Origin: Sphaerothrix epifaneia
GTDB lineage: Bacteria > Cyanobacteriota > Cyanobacteriia > Phormidesmidales > Phormidesmidaceae
Length of the DNA stretch: 64,000 nt
Direction: 5' to 3'
Assembly: GCF_042788235.1 (NCBI RefSeq)
Contig: NZ_JBHZOL010000111.1
Location: 1 to 64,000 of the forward strand
In this document: positions 50,109 to 59,900 of the stretch, one piece after another
Layout: every line of letters starts with the position of its first letter
Numbering within the stretch: position 1 is the first letter of the stretch
Translations under genes and position numbers: made by a program
Notes under the pieces: model-generated
The model's input: the letters and a program-made list of their open reading frames with translations, nothing else
The model's database searches: none
Told to the model about the DNA's origin: nothing

Positions 50109-52418
50109 ATGCTGAACCTGCTGCGATGTCTATTTATCTTTCTATTTGTGATCGGTGTTTGGCTCTGGCCAGCTGCGCCGATAATGGCTCAGCCTGCGCC
50201 GACTGCCCAGAGCCAACAGGCCGCTTATCAGGAGGTGATTCCCGATTTTGAGGATGTCTCTTTTCGGGATCTCGGCGCAGTTGAAGATAGCGGCAGCGTT
50301 GATTTTGAGGGCATTCAGCGGCAGTGGGAATCCGGCGATGCGGTCAGCGACATTCTTACCCTGGGCGATGTGGCCACGTTGAACGGGCAGGCCCTTTCTT
50401 TGGGGCAGATTAATCAGCTCACGGGCACAAACTACACCGAAGCTCGCCTGTCGAGTTTTGATCTGCTAGAGCGACAAACTTTGGCGAATCTCGAATATGC
50501 CATCCCTTACTTTGGGGATTACCAAGTTGAAGACGTTGCTCCCGTTCAGCAACTGCTCTCTGAACAGACGGGGCAGGTCAGTTTTGGCGGTGAGACGATT
50601 GCCGAATTTCTCGATCGCAATCCCGGTCTCGAAAACATTCAGTTGGGCGAAACGACGCTCGACGGCTTTGCCATTGGCGAGATTCCCAATATCGATGCAG
50701 TGCCGATTGTCGATTTCAAGGGCTGGGATGCGGCCAAAATTGCCGACGTGCCAGGGTTGGAAAACGTCTCGTTGAGTGACTTTCCGACTGGCATTACTGG
50801 ACTGGAGGGCATTATCGCCCGCATTGATTTTGCCTGGGGAACCGCAGAGAGCGATCGCACCAACACGATTTCCGGTAGCTACCAGGCGGGGTTTGAGGTG
50901 CCCTGCCCAGAAGGGGGGAAGCTCACGGACTTTGAGTCGCCCTACGAAGCCGAAGAAGCCAATGATCCGGTGGAGTGCGCCTACATCGAGTTGGATGACC
51001 TGGAGAATGAAGGTCGTAAGGCGCAAGGGCCATTTGAAGGGAAGCAATGGATCAGCGGCAAGTATCACGAAGTTGAAGGCGGCTTTGGACCATTGAAATA
51101 TGTGCCATCGCCGTTGGGCTATTCGGCGGGGTATGAGCCGACCGGCAGGCATCCCTTTGGCTCTGTCTTCAAGGTGGTGGTCTGGGAACCCGATGAGCGC
51201 AGTGACGCGATCAGCTTCAAGATTGTCTTTCGTTGGTGTACCTATATTCCCTTTATCGGGCGCACCTGTACGCCGTATAACCAGCTCAAGCTGCCGTGGT
51301 TTGACTACGAAGTGAACTCGCTGGTGTTTGTCGGGCCTTTAGACGGCGAAGGGGGTTCTTCAACGGCACCCGCGCCACCAGCAGGGGTGCCCACCTCACC
51401 GCTGGCGAGTCCCACCACGATCGGTCCCTGCTCTGGGGAATCCATCGGCGGCGTGAATTTAGATCGGCTTGCCACTGCCCTGGCCAAAATCGAATCGCAG
51501 GGCAGTGGCGGCTATGAAGCCGTTGGTCCCTATGTTGCTGACTATGGTGGTGGTCGCGCCCTGGGGCGCTATCAGATGATGACCTATCTGCCTGAAGTGC
51601 AGGCGGAAGTGAAGCAGGTCGAGGGCGGACAGGCTTGGCTCACTAAAATCCAGAGCGGCTATCAACCGTCTGCGGCTGAAGTGCGGCGCTACTTCCCTGA
51701 ACCAGCCCAGGAGCGGGCTTATCGGGCGGAGATGAATCAGCTCTTTGAGCGAGCCCGAGGGCAAATTGATCCGCAAACCGGGCGAGTCTTTACGGGCGAT
51801 CGCCTGATCGAGCGGGTGGGGCAAATGTGGTTTGGTGGCCCTGGTGCGACCATTGATGGGAGCGCTTCCGATAGTAACGATGTGCTCAGCATTTACGACT
51901 ATGGCGTTGAGGTGCGCGAGAACTACGCCACGGGCACCAGCGCGATCTCGGGAGCCAACGGTCAATGCGTTCCCCCTGGCGGTGAAGGTTCGGGTGAAGC
52001 GACAGGGGATTTTGCCAATCCGGCTCCCGGCTACGTCCTCACCTCTGATTTTGGCCGACGAGCGAGGCCCTGTGGCGGCTGTAGCAGTTTCCATCCCGCC
52101 GTCGATATTGGGACGCCAGTGGGTACGCCGGTCAGTGCCGCTGATGGGGGTCAGGTGGTCTATGTCGGTCGAGCGGGCGGCTACGGCAAGACCGTGGTGG
52201 TTGATCACGGCAACGGCTATCAGACGCGCTATTCCCACCTGAGCGCCTACAGCGTGTCTGAAGGTACGCCGGTCAGTCAGGGCCAACAGATTGCCGCCTC
52301 TGGTAACACCGGTTCAGGCACCGGCCCGCACCTGGACTTTGGCGTTTACGAAAATAGCGGCTCTGATTTTCCGCCCAAAAGTACCGCTGTCAATCCGGAG
52401 AACTTTATCAACTTCTAG
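50109..52418 (+). CDS. Secreted bifunctional cell-wall hydrolase (lysozyme-like plus M23 peptidase)
   Basis: 769 aa. Signal peptide about 1-27. A beta-rich N-terminal half (to about 410), then a transglycosylase-like domain with KIESQGSGGY (E462) and ALGRYQMM, and a C-terminal M23 domain: FHPAVDIG (H662, D666), YSHLS (H710) and GPHLDFGV (H741). In M23 enzymes the last motif is usually H-x-H; here D743 replaces the second His. It would open the murein during pilus assembly, a VirB1-like role. Confidence 0.82.
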   Translation: MLNLLRCLFIFLFVIGVWLWPAAPIMAQPAPTAQSQQAAYQEVIPDFEDVSFRDLGAVEDSGSVDFEGIQRQWESGDAVSDILTLGDVATLNGQALSLGQINQLTGTNYTEARLSSFDLLERQTLANLEYAIPYFGDYQVEDVAPVQQLLSEQTGQVSFGGETIAEFLDRNPGLENIQLGETTLDGFAIGEIPNIDAVPIVDFKGWDAAKIADVPGLENVSLSDFPTGITGLEGIIARIDFAWGTAESDRTNTISGSYQAGFEVPCPEGGKLTDFESPYEAEEANDPVECAYIELDDLENEGRKAQGPFEGKQWISGKYHEVEGGFGPLKYVPSPLGYSAGYEPTGRHPFGSVFKVVVWEPDERSDAISFKIVFRWCTYIPFIGRTCTPYNQLKLPWFDYEVNSLVFVGPLDGEGGSSTAPAPPAGVPTSPLASPTTIGPCSGESIGGVNLDRLATALAKIESQGSGGYEAVGPYVADYGGGRALGRYQMMTYLPEVQAEVKQVEGGQAWLTKIQSGYQPSAAEVRRYFPEPAQERAYRAEMNQLFERARGQIDPQTGRVFTGDRLIERVGQMWFGGPGATIDGSASDSNDVLSIYDYGVEVRENYATGTSAISGANGQCVPPGGEGSGEATGDFANPAPGYVLTSDFGRRARPCGGCSSFHPAVDIGTPVGTPVSAADGGQVVYVGRAGGYGKTVVVDHGNGYQTRYSHLSAYSVSEGTPVSQGQQIAASGNTGSGTGPHLDFGVYENSGSDFPPKSTAVNPENFINF

Positions 52419-52420
52419 CC

Positions 52421-52939
52421 ATGAAATACCGTCTGACTCACCCTCAAACTCTACTGGCGATCGCGGCCCTGATCGCGGCGGTGATGGCCGGAAGTGCGCT
52501 GACAGTCAGGGCACAAGCGGAGACCTCGGTGCCTCCTGTCGTTGAGCCTTGTTTAGATCGCAGCTCGCCGTTAGCGGCGGGGGGAGCGGCGTTGATGGCA
52601 ACCGCGACGGTGGAGAGCACCGATTACTACCTGATCTACACCTACGAAGACTCCCCCAATGCGGAGCAATATCCCTCGGCGCTGCTGGTCTCGGCGACTG
52701 CCGATACCTGTGACGTGGCGCTTTGGAATACCCCAGGGGATTTTCTGGTCTATGCCAACTATGTGCCCTTTGAGGCGGCGGTCAAGTTTCACGAAATTCA
52801 ATTTTCCCGGCAGCTTGACCGTTTGGGCCGGGAGGCATTCATCAATGCCTTTGATTTATCGGAGCTAGCGCTCCTGGAGGAGGAAGCGGCGGCGCTAGAG
52901 CGATTGGGCGTTTTAGAGGCGATTCGGAGGAACCAGTAA
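52421..52939 (+). CDS. Secreted hypothetical protein
   Basis: 172 aa. Signal peptide (about 1-33, ending VRAQAE), two Cys (44, 98) that could pair in the periplasm, and a C-terminal helix with Glu/Ala repeats. Its last base is the first of the next start (TAATG). Likely part of the secretion or surface apparatus. Confidence 0.55.
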   Translation: MKYRLTHPQTLLAIAALIAAVMAGSALTVRAQAETSVPPVVEPCLDRSSPLAAGGAALMATATVESTDYYLIYTYEDSPNAEQYPSALLVSATADTCDVALWNTPGDFLVYANYVPFEAAVKFHEIQFSRQLDRLGREAFINAFDLSELALLEEEAAALERLGVLEAIRRNQ

Positions 52940-53550
52940 TGAAACTTGATATTGATGCCAAAAACCAGCGGGGCCACCACACCGGGGATATTGAACTGCC
53001 GGACTGGACCGGGCGTTTACTCCGGTTTCTTTACCTGGGGGCAGGCTTATTCCTGCTGGCCTCATCTCTGACGTTGTTGGGCTGTTCCTCGGCAGGGGCG
53101 AGTGAGGATGCCGTGATCTGGCAACCAGCGACGGATGTGATTACACCGGCGCGTGCCGAGGACATCGTTGCGGCTAATTCGTCAGCGCTATCAACGTCCG
53201 AGCAGGATGCGGTGCTGCAATCGATGCGGGTAGCTGAGTTAGGGGACGAGCTGCGGCTGGTGGATTTCAACAATCCGCTGCTGACAGGCCGTTTGGGAAC
53301 CCTCTATGTCATCTATGAGCGCGACGGCGATCGCATCTTCAACCGCTATCTCAATCCCCGGCTACCGGAAGGCGTACCCGTCGTTCAGATCGCGGATCGC
53401 CGTAGTGGCGGCTACCCCTGTCTGATCATCAATGACGTGAGCCCATCCACTGGCTCTGGGGGAATGGGGATTGCTCAGACGACGCTTTGCTACGACGGGG
53501 CGGACTGGATCGAAGCGAATACCGAAGTTGTCGATGTGGATCGTTTCTGA
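52939..53550 (+). CDS. Lipoprotein-like membrane-associated protein
   Basis: 203 aa. After a ~25-residue charged lead, a hydrophobic stretch (FLYLGAGLFLLASSLTLLGCSS) ends in a lipobox-like LLGC at about 46-49; the long lead is unusual for a lipoprotein, so a plain membrane anchor is possible. The periplasmic part has a Cys pair. Between secreted genes in the transfer operon. Confidence 0.5.
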   Translation: MKLDIDAKNQRGHHTGDIELPDWTGRLLRFLYLGAGLFLLASSLTLLGCSSAGASEDAVIWQPATDVITPARAEDIVAANSSALSTSEQDAVLQSMRVAELGDELRLVDFNNPLLTGRLGTLYVIYERDGDRIFNRYLNPRLPEGVPVVQIADRRSGGYPCLIINDVSPSTGSGGMGIAQTTLCYDGADWIEANTEVVDVDRF

Positions 53551-53561
53551 GGAGGAATGAC

Positions 53562-54389
53562 GTGCAGCCCGGAACCCTGATTCCACCCTCCAAACCGCAA
53601 TCGGCGGGGGCGCTACTCAGTGCCCTGGGAGATTGTCAGCGTCAGCGATTCACGGATCGCCTGGAGACGCTGACTCATCAGGGGGTGGAGCCAGGGGATG
53701 CATGGCAGGTAGCGGCGAGTCATCAGCGGCAGGCGGACTTACCGCGCTATGAGCTAACAGCAGCAGAGCAGGAAGCAATGAATCGTACAGCGCGAACGCT
53801 CTCCAGGGAGAGTCCAGAGCCGGAACCTGCCAACGAAATCAGTCGCAGTTGGTCCGGTTTAGGGGTGTCCGATGCCGAGACAGACGGGACCGCTGAAGGC
53901 GGCGCACCCTTGAAGGATGAACCTCTGGCCGACGAGCCGTCGCCGTTGGATCAAGAGTTCCCCACCGTGGTCGAGCCACCGTCTGTAGTTCAGGGGTGGG
54001 GGTCTCGTAATCAGTCAAATCCCGCCCCGATCAGTGATAGCGATGCGGATGCACAAACCGAGCTGGCCCAAAGCATTTTGGACAATGCTCGCCAGGTCAT
54101 CGATAGCGCGATCGCATCGGGAGCCGTGGCCGATGCCGAGGGCACCTTACGAGCGGAAAATCTAACCCATGCTGCCACGCTTGGTCCCGATGGTGTGATG
54201 CGGGTCGAGAACCGGCAGACGGGCGGAATTGCGATCGGTGATGAGACGGGCATCCGTGAAGCTAAAGGGCTGACGGGTTCCGACCAACAGGCATGGCGGT
54301 CTTTCCGCCAGTTAAGTGACGCCGAGCGCCAACAAGAACAGGCGCAACGAGCGCCTGAAAGGCAGCATCGCTCTGATTTAGAGCTGTAG
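53562..54389 (+). CDS. Hypothetical protein with shared C-terminal domain
   Basis: 275 aa from GTG 53562, preceded by GGAGGA (53551-53556). Mostly disordered and acidic until about residue 170, then a small domain (GVMRVENRQTGGIAIGDE, then KGLTGSDQQAWRSF) that recurs at the end of the 55502-56794 product. Role unknown. Confidence 0.5.
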   Translation: MQPGTLIPPSKPQSAGALLSALGDCQRQRFTDRLETLTHQGVEPGDAWQVAASHQRQADLPRYELTAAEQEAMNRTARTLSRESPEPEPANEISRSWSGLGVSDAETDGTAEGGAPLKDEPLADEPSPLDQEFPTVVEPPSVVQGWGSRNQSNPAPISDSDADAQTELAQSILDNARQVIDSAIASGAVADAEGTLRAENLTHAATLGPDGVMRVENRQTGGIAIGDETGIREAKGLTGSDQQAWRSFRQLSDAERQQEQAQRAPERQHRSDLEL

Positions 54390-54433
54390 CGGCCAGATTG
54401 ATGAAGTTCAAGACGCAGATCAAGGAGGATGAC

Positions 54434-55060
54434 ATGGCAACGGCAACCCCACAGACCCCAGCGCGATCGCAGAGTCGGCCATCGCCCCGCCAGCGGTTAC
54501 GGAATGGTGCCGCCGAAGGCGCTCTGGTGCGGGTCTACCGGGAGCATCAGATGCGCTTTGCCCGTGCCGTCGAAGTGAATTCTGGCATTGGCTTTGGGCC
54601 AAACGTGCTCGTTCATTATCTTGACGGCGATCAGGAACAAGAAAAACTTTACGGCAACATTATTCAGCCCGTCGACGCCACCTGGTTGCAGACGATGAAG
54701 ACCCGCATGGTGGGCCTGGAGCGCGAGTTTAGGTCCCAAGCAACCAACGAGCCTGTCAAAGGACAGCGGGTGAATCCCCGGCGACGGCTGAAGTGTGGCG
54801 TGAGAGAAGGCGCACTCGTTCGCATTTACCGAGAACATCACATTCGTTTTGGTATCGCGACCCAGATTGACGCTGGGCCAGGGCTAGGCCCGAACGTGAC
54901 AATTGCCTATTTGGACACAGAACCGGGAGATACCCTGGGCACCAAGGTCTACGGCAACGTGGTGCAGCCGGTAAATGCCCCGTGGCTGGAGAACATGAAA
55001 GCCCGCGTGCGGGAACTGGAGCAGGCGCTGGAAGCCGAGCAGGCGACAGCGCTCAATTAA
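54434..55060 (+). CDS. Two-repeat hypothetical protein
   Basis: 208 aa from ATG 54434, with AAGGAGG 6 bases upstream. Two units of about 80 residues: EGALVRVYREHQMRFARA with LYGNIIQPVDATWL, and EGALVRIYREHHIRFGIA with VYGNVVQPVNAPWL. This is a tandem domain duplication; each unit looks like a small beta barrel ending in a helix. No known family recognised. Confidence 0.6.
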   Translation: MATATPQTPARSQSRPSPRQRLRNGAAEGALVRVYREHQMRFARAVEVNSGIGFGPNVLVHYLDGDQEQEKLYGNIIQPVDATWLQTMKTRMVGLEREFRSQATNEPVKGQRVNPRRRLKCGVREGALVRIYREHHIRFGIATQIDAGPGLGPNVTIAYLDTEPGDTLGTKVYGNVVQPVNAPWLENMKARVRELEQALEAEQATALN

Positions 55061-55099
55061 ATCTTGAACGGTATCGATGTGAGTTAGGAGGCATCAAAG

Positions 55100-55489
55100 A
55101 TGGCATTGACAAGCATGAACACCGCAATGGTGGTGGGCAATCTGGCGGCGGACGTGGAGGTGAAAGAAGTCGAGCTGAGCGATCGCCAATCGCAGGTGGC
55201 TGAGGCGGTAATCTATGTCCGCTATCGCCGCAACCGCGAGGAATCGTTTCGCGTGGATCTTTCCATCTGGGAAGGGAGTCCCGGCTGGCGCGTGCTGGAC
55301 TATCTGAAGAAGGGGAGCTTGATTTGTGTCTACGGCGCAATGGAGCCCTCTCCTTACATCACCAGTACCTCGAATGAACCGCGTGCGGGCCTTCAGATTA
55401 ACCCAGTGGATCGAGTTGAGCTGATTTCAGTCAAAGGCGAGGACGAAGCCGACGGGGCTCAACCCGAGCCTGCTGAGGCTGCTGCTTAA
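55100..55489 (+). CDS. ssb: Single-stranded DNA-binding protein
   Basis: 129 aa. OB-fold SSB pattern: MNTAMVVGNLAADVEVK, then VDLSIWEGSPGWRVLDYL and KKGSLICVYGAMEPSPYI, and RAGLQINPVDRVELIS. The acidic, Ala-rich tail is short and lacks the usual DDDIPF-like end. Plasmid SSBs protect the transferred strand in the recipient. Confidence 0.82.
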   Translation: MALTSMNTAMVVGNLAADVEVKEVELSDRQSQVAEAVIYVRYRRNREESFRVDLSIWEGSPGWRVLDYLKKGSLICVYGAMEPSPYITSTSNEPRAGLQINPVDRVELISVKGEDEADGAQPEPAEAAA

Positions 55490-55501
55490 TCAGGGGGAAA
55501 C

Positions 55502-56794
55502 ATGGTGAGTTCAACCCAACAACTCGATCACCGTCCAGATACGGCAACTCCCCAGCCGTCTGACGAGACGGCCCTGGCCTCTGCCCGTGAACAGTTCTGG
55601 CAGCAGATTCCTGATGTTGTCGCTGACGACAACCGCTCTGCCCTGGCAGAGGCTAGAGCCCGTCAGGAGGTTCTGGGCGAAGATCCGGATGAGGGGTATG
55701 CCGATCTGGTCGGTCAATCGGCGGCTGAGGTGCAGCAGGGCTATCAAGCGGTCTATGAGAACGCGGGCGTTGAACCCGATGCGGCTGGGCTGGCGGCGCT
55801 GGGGCAGCGCCATCAGTTCTTAGGGGAGTCGGTTTCCACCGAAGAGGCCGACGCCATTGAGGCCGCCGAAGGATTGGTGGAGGCCAAGCGAAAAGAATAC
55901 GGTCGCACCATTAATGACCTGAAGCAGCAGTACCGGGATGATCTGGGCGGGCTGGGTGATCCGAAGCTGACGGATGCCGCCGCCCAAATTCGGGCTAGTG
56001 AGCGGGTTTATGAAAACGCGCCCAGTGACAAGCAAGCCCGGTTGTTGCAGGCCGCTGACATTCAGCGCCAGCAAGGAGTCTCGCGCCAGCTCCGGCAAGA
56101 CTACGAAACGTCGGGGGCTCCCGATCCAGTGGCCAAGGCCGCAGGGGATATCAAGGCGCAAGACTATGTGTTTGAAAAAGATCTATCCGAGGCGCAGGAG
56201 CAGCGGGTAGAGCAGGCGGATCGCTACCTGAGTAGCCCTGAAGGTCAGTTGAAGCGGGCGCAAGAGCAACGGTATCTCGAAGACCGGGTCGGCATGGCCT
56301 ATCAAGAAGGCCGGATTTCCCAGGGGCTCGAAGATGCCGGGGTGGATGCCGACATGGCGGCAAAAGCGGCGCGGATTGAAGCTCAAACGGGCGGCAATCC
56401 TGACTCGCCGGAGGATGCTGAATTTTTGCAAGCCGTCTACGCCAGTGCCGATGGATTGGCTTCGCCGATGGAAACCGACATCGCGGCCAATGCCGAGCAG
56501 TTTATGAACATCGCCAATGAGGCGGGAGTCACCACTAACGTGGGCGGAACCACCGTAGCCCAGGGCAATAAGTACACCATGAGCCGGACGGCGGGAGTCA
56601 CGGTGGTCGAGAACCAGGAAACGGGCGGTTCCTTAGCTGCCCGCAATGGCGATGTGCTAGCCGCAGACGGTCTGACCGAACAAGATCAGGCTCGCTTCCA
56701 AACGCTGGCCCAGGTGTCACCGGAGCAATTACAGGCGGCTCAACCCCAGCAGGCGGCTGAACCGCAACAGTCAGCAGGGATGGAGATGGATTAA
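55502..56794 (+). CDS. Hypothetical helical protein with shared C-terminal domain
   Basis: 430 aa, GGGGGAAAC-type purine stretch before ATG. Repeating helical units rich in E, Q, A and R with VYENAG/VYENAP/VFEKDL themes, then a C-terminal domain (VTVVENQETGGSLAARNG, then DGLTEQDQARF) like that of the 53562 product. Probably structural or DNA-related; unknown. Confidence 0.5.
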   Translation: MVSSTQQLDHRPDTATPQPSDETALASAREQFWQQIPDVVADDNRSALAEARARQEVLGEDPDEGYADLVGQSAAEVQQGYQAVYENAGVEPDAAGLAALGQRHQFLGESVSTEEADAIEAAEGLVEAKRKEYGRTINDLKQQYRDDLGGLGDPKLTDAAAQIRASERVYENAPSDKQARLLQAADIQRQQGVSRQLRQDYETSGAPDPVAKAAGDIKAQDYVFEKDLSEAQEQRVEQADRYLSSPEGQLKRAQEQRYLEDRVGMAYQEGRISQGLEDAGVDADMAAKAARIEAQTGGNPDSPEDAEFLQAVYASADGLASPMETDIAANAEQFMNIANEAGVTTNVGGTTVAQGNKYTMSRTAGVTVVENQETGGSLAARNGDVLAADGLTEQDQARFQTLAQVSPEQLQAAQPQQAAEPQQSAGMEMD

Positions 56795-56997
56795 TGGCTC
56801 AGCATCCTTTTTTGCAAAAAGCCCAGCAGCGACAGCCCGATACGGTGTCGGCCTATTGGAATGGTCAGCCAATTCTGCGGATTGAGCAGGGGCAAGTGGT
56901 GTGGGAAGCCCAGGTTTGCCCAGGATTCGGGCTGTTGACCTTTCATTTTGATGATGATCCCTATCCCGTCTATGTCCAGGTTATTGATGGAGCGTGA
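56794..56997 (+). CDS. Small hypothetical protein
   Basis: 67 aa. SAYWNGQPILRIEQGQVVWE and FHFDDDPYPVYVQVI suggest a small all-beta domain. It overlaps the previous stop and the next start (TGATG), so it is translationally coupled to the giant gene. Confidence 0.6.
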   Translation: MAQHPFLQKAQQRQPDTVSAYWNGQPILRIEQGQVVWEAQVCPGFGLLTFHFDDDPYPVYVQVIDGA

Positions 56998-59900
56998 TGC
57001 TGAACGCTGAAGAGCGCACCACTATTTGTGAGGGATTCGAGCAGGCTTTCCTGGAGGGGCAAGCCTTCCAGTCGATTACCGATGCCCGTAAGTTCGCTCA
57101 GCAGTTGGTGGGGCGTTCATTTGCCAGCGGTAGCCGGGAGGCGAAGGAACTGGAAGAATCCGTCGAGCAGGGCATTGTTGGGGCGGCAAAGCAGACGATT
57201 CATTCAGACCAGTCGCCCCTGGAGACCTTTGACCGGCTCGTTGATCTCTATCAGCGTCAGCCGCGACTGGGCACCCGCTCTTCCACTTCCATCCAGCGGC
57301 AGCAGTACAGCACTCCTGTCCCCATTGCTTATCTGGCCTCGCAGTTAGCGGCGATTGATGACACGACCACCGTCTATGAACCGACCGCAGGGCATGGAGC
57401 TTTGCTCATGGGGGCGAATCCGCAAACGACCACGGTGAATGAACTAGACGCTCAGCGGGCCGAAGAGTTGAGGAGACAGGGGTTTACCGTTACCCAGAAC
57501 GATGCCACAGATTTTAGCCCTGCCCCCCGTAGCCAGGATGTGGTGATCAGCAATTCGCCCTTTGGTCGCAGACGGCAGGACGGTCGAGCGGCGCAGTTCA
57601 CGATCGGGGCGGCGCAGACCCCGATTCGGACTTCCCAACTGGATCACGTCATTGCGTGGCGATCGCTCGATGCGATGAAGGACAACGGCACAGCAGTACT
57701 GCTGATTGGCAGTGAGCGGGGCTCTCAGGCCAGTCGCTCCGATAAATACAACGAACAGCAGAATCGTGGTTTTTTCAAAAATCTCTATGAGAACTACACC
57801 GTCGATCAACACTTCACCATTGATGGCGGGCTGTACAGCCGTCAGGGGGCAGGTTTTCCCATCGATGTCATTCGCATTCGGGGGCGGGGGCGATCTCAGC
57901 GTCGCTTACCCGCCGCCGATGTACCGCCGATGTATCGCAGTTATGACGAACTCAAAGAGGTCTTGAGCCATGCTCTATTTCGAGAATCCCCAGGCGTGGA
58001 TGCCGAACCAGGAAGTCGTCGCCGGGATGACCTTAACCCGGCTGGACAGCTTTTTCGCGGTGCTGGCTCCAGAGCATCAGAGCGCGATCGCGAGCTACGA
58101 GGACTATCAAGCCCTCCTGGCAGCGCGGATCGCCTGGATGATGCAGCAGTGGAGCGCGGATCAGCAGGTGCCAATGACAGCGGTCGATTCGATGATTCGC
58201 CATCAGCTAACGAAGGATCAGGTGCCCGATTTCGCGATGCCGCCACCGCACCAGGCAACTCCCGAGAGCTGGGGGCAAGCGCTCGCTCAGAGTCCGTGGA
58301 TGTCAACGATTTGGACGTTGGAGGTAGCCCCGGAGCCGGAGGATTATCCGTTGCCGGTGGCGCAGGGCGAGAACCGCCAGGACGCGATCGCCACGGTGGA
58401 AGAACAGACGCTGGAAGAGTGGCTGCTGTTCTTCGGGAAGCAAGGGTAGAAGAGCAGTTGAGGGAGGATCCAATGGCGACGGAGGCAGCACGGGAGCAAA
58501 GGCAACTCGCGAGCCAGGTGCCGTATATCCCCAGAAGCAATGGACCTCGGTTGGATACGCTGACGCCGCGCAATATGGCTTCAGCCGTACAGAGCGCCCT
58601 CGATGATCTAGAAGGGCGCGTCGGCGATGTGGATGAATTTGTGGCGCAAAAGCTGAACTATTCTTCCGTGGAGGCCATGCATGAGGTGCTGGCGGCAGAG
58701 CAGGTGGATGGGGTCGCGCTCTCTATTGACAACATTGAGCATGGCGATGGGTCGCTCATCGGGGATCAAACCGGGGTGGGCAAAGGACGCCAGATGGCGG
58801 CGATGATTCGCTATGCCCAGGAAACCGACCGGACGCCAATCTTCGTCACCCGTGATGCGGGCCTCTACTCGGATATAGTGCGTGACCTGGATGATATTGG
58901 CACCCAGGGCTTCAAACCTTTCATCACGAATAGTCAAGAAAAGGTACCGCTGCCCGATGGTCGGACGCTGGAGACCAAGCGGGGCAGTCACGCGGCGGAG
59001 CTAGATCGCCTGATTCAGCAGGGGGGCTTTGCGGCTACCGACGACTACGATGGCGTCTTCACGACCTACAGTCAGATGCAGACCGTCAAAGGCCAGGAGA
59101 CGCCCCGGCGTCAATTTCTGGATATGATGGCTCCCCAATCGCTGATCCTGTTTGATGAGGCCCACGAGGCGGGCGGCTCCCCGGAGCCCGAAAATTCTTG
59201 GAAAAAAGCCGGTCCACCCAATCGGGCTGACTTTGCCCGTCAACTGGTGGATAAAGCCGATGGCGTTACCTTTAGTTCGGCTACGGCGATTAAGCGCCCC
59301 GACGTGATGGATCTCTATGGGCGGCGATCCGGGATGCGGCAGGCAGCGGGTTCCATTCAAGAACTGCAGTCAGCGCTGGAGATTGGTGGAACGCCCCTGC
59401 AACAGGTGTCTACCAACATGCTGGCCCAGGACGGCTTTTACAACCGCCGGGAACGCAATTACGACGGAGTGGATTTCGGGATTCAGAGCGTTCCGGTGGA
59501 TCGCGAGTCTACCGATGGCCTCAGCCAGATCATGGGCAAGATTCTAGAGTTTGACCGCACCAAGCAGGATGCCCTCAAAAATCTGGATACCCAGCTTAAG
59601 GCTGACGCCAAGAAAGTCGGCACCGATACGTCAGTCGGTAGAGCCGGAGCAGACTCCACCAACTTCACGGCGATCATGCACAACGTCATGGATCAGTCAT
59701 TGCTCTCCCGTAAGGCAGGGCAAATGGCAGATGAAGCGATTGCCAGCCTGGAGCGGGGTGAAAAGCCGATTCTGACGGTTTCCAACACGATGGGTAGCTT
59801 CATTGAGCATTACAGCGATGAAAACGGGATTGCCCCTGGTGATGACTTTGATGCCAGCTTTGGCGACATCATGCGGCGCTACCTGGAGCGCAGTCGGGAT

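Noticed and set aside
57028..57348. 106-codon plus-strand frame inside the methylase domain of the giant gene.
   Set aside because: Low-complexity Ser/Arg/Leu shadow of the methylase frame without motif or start signal.
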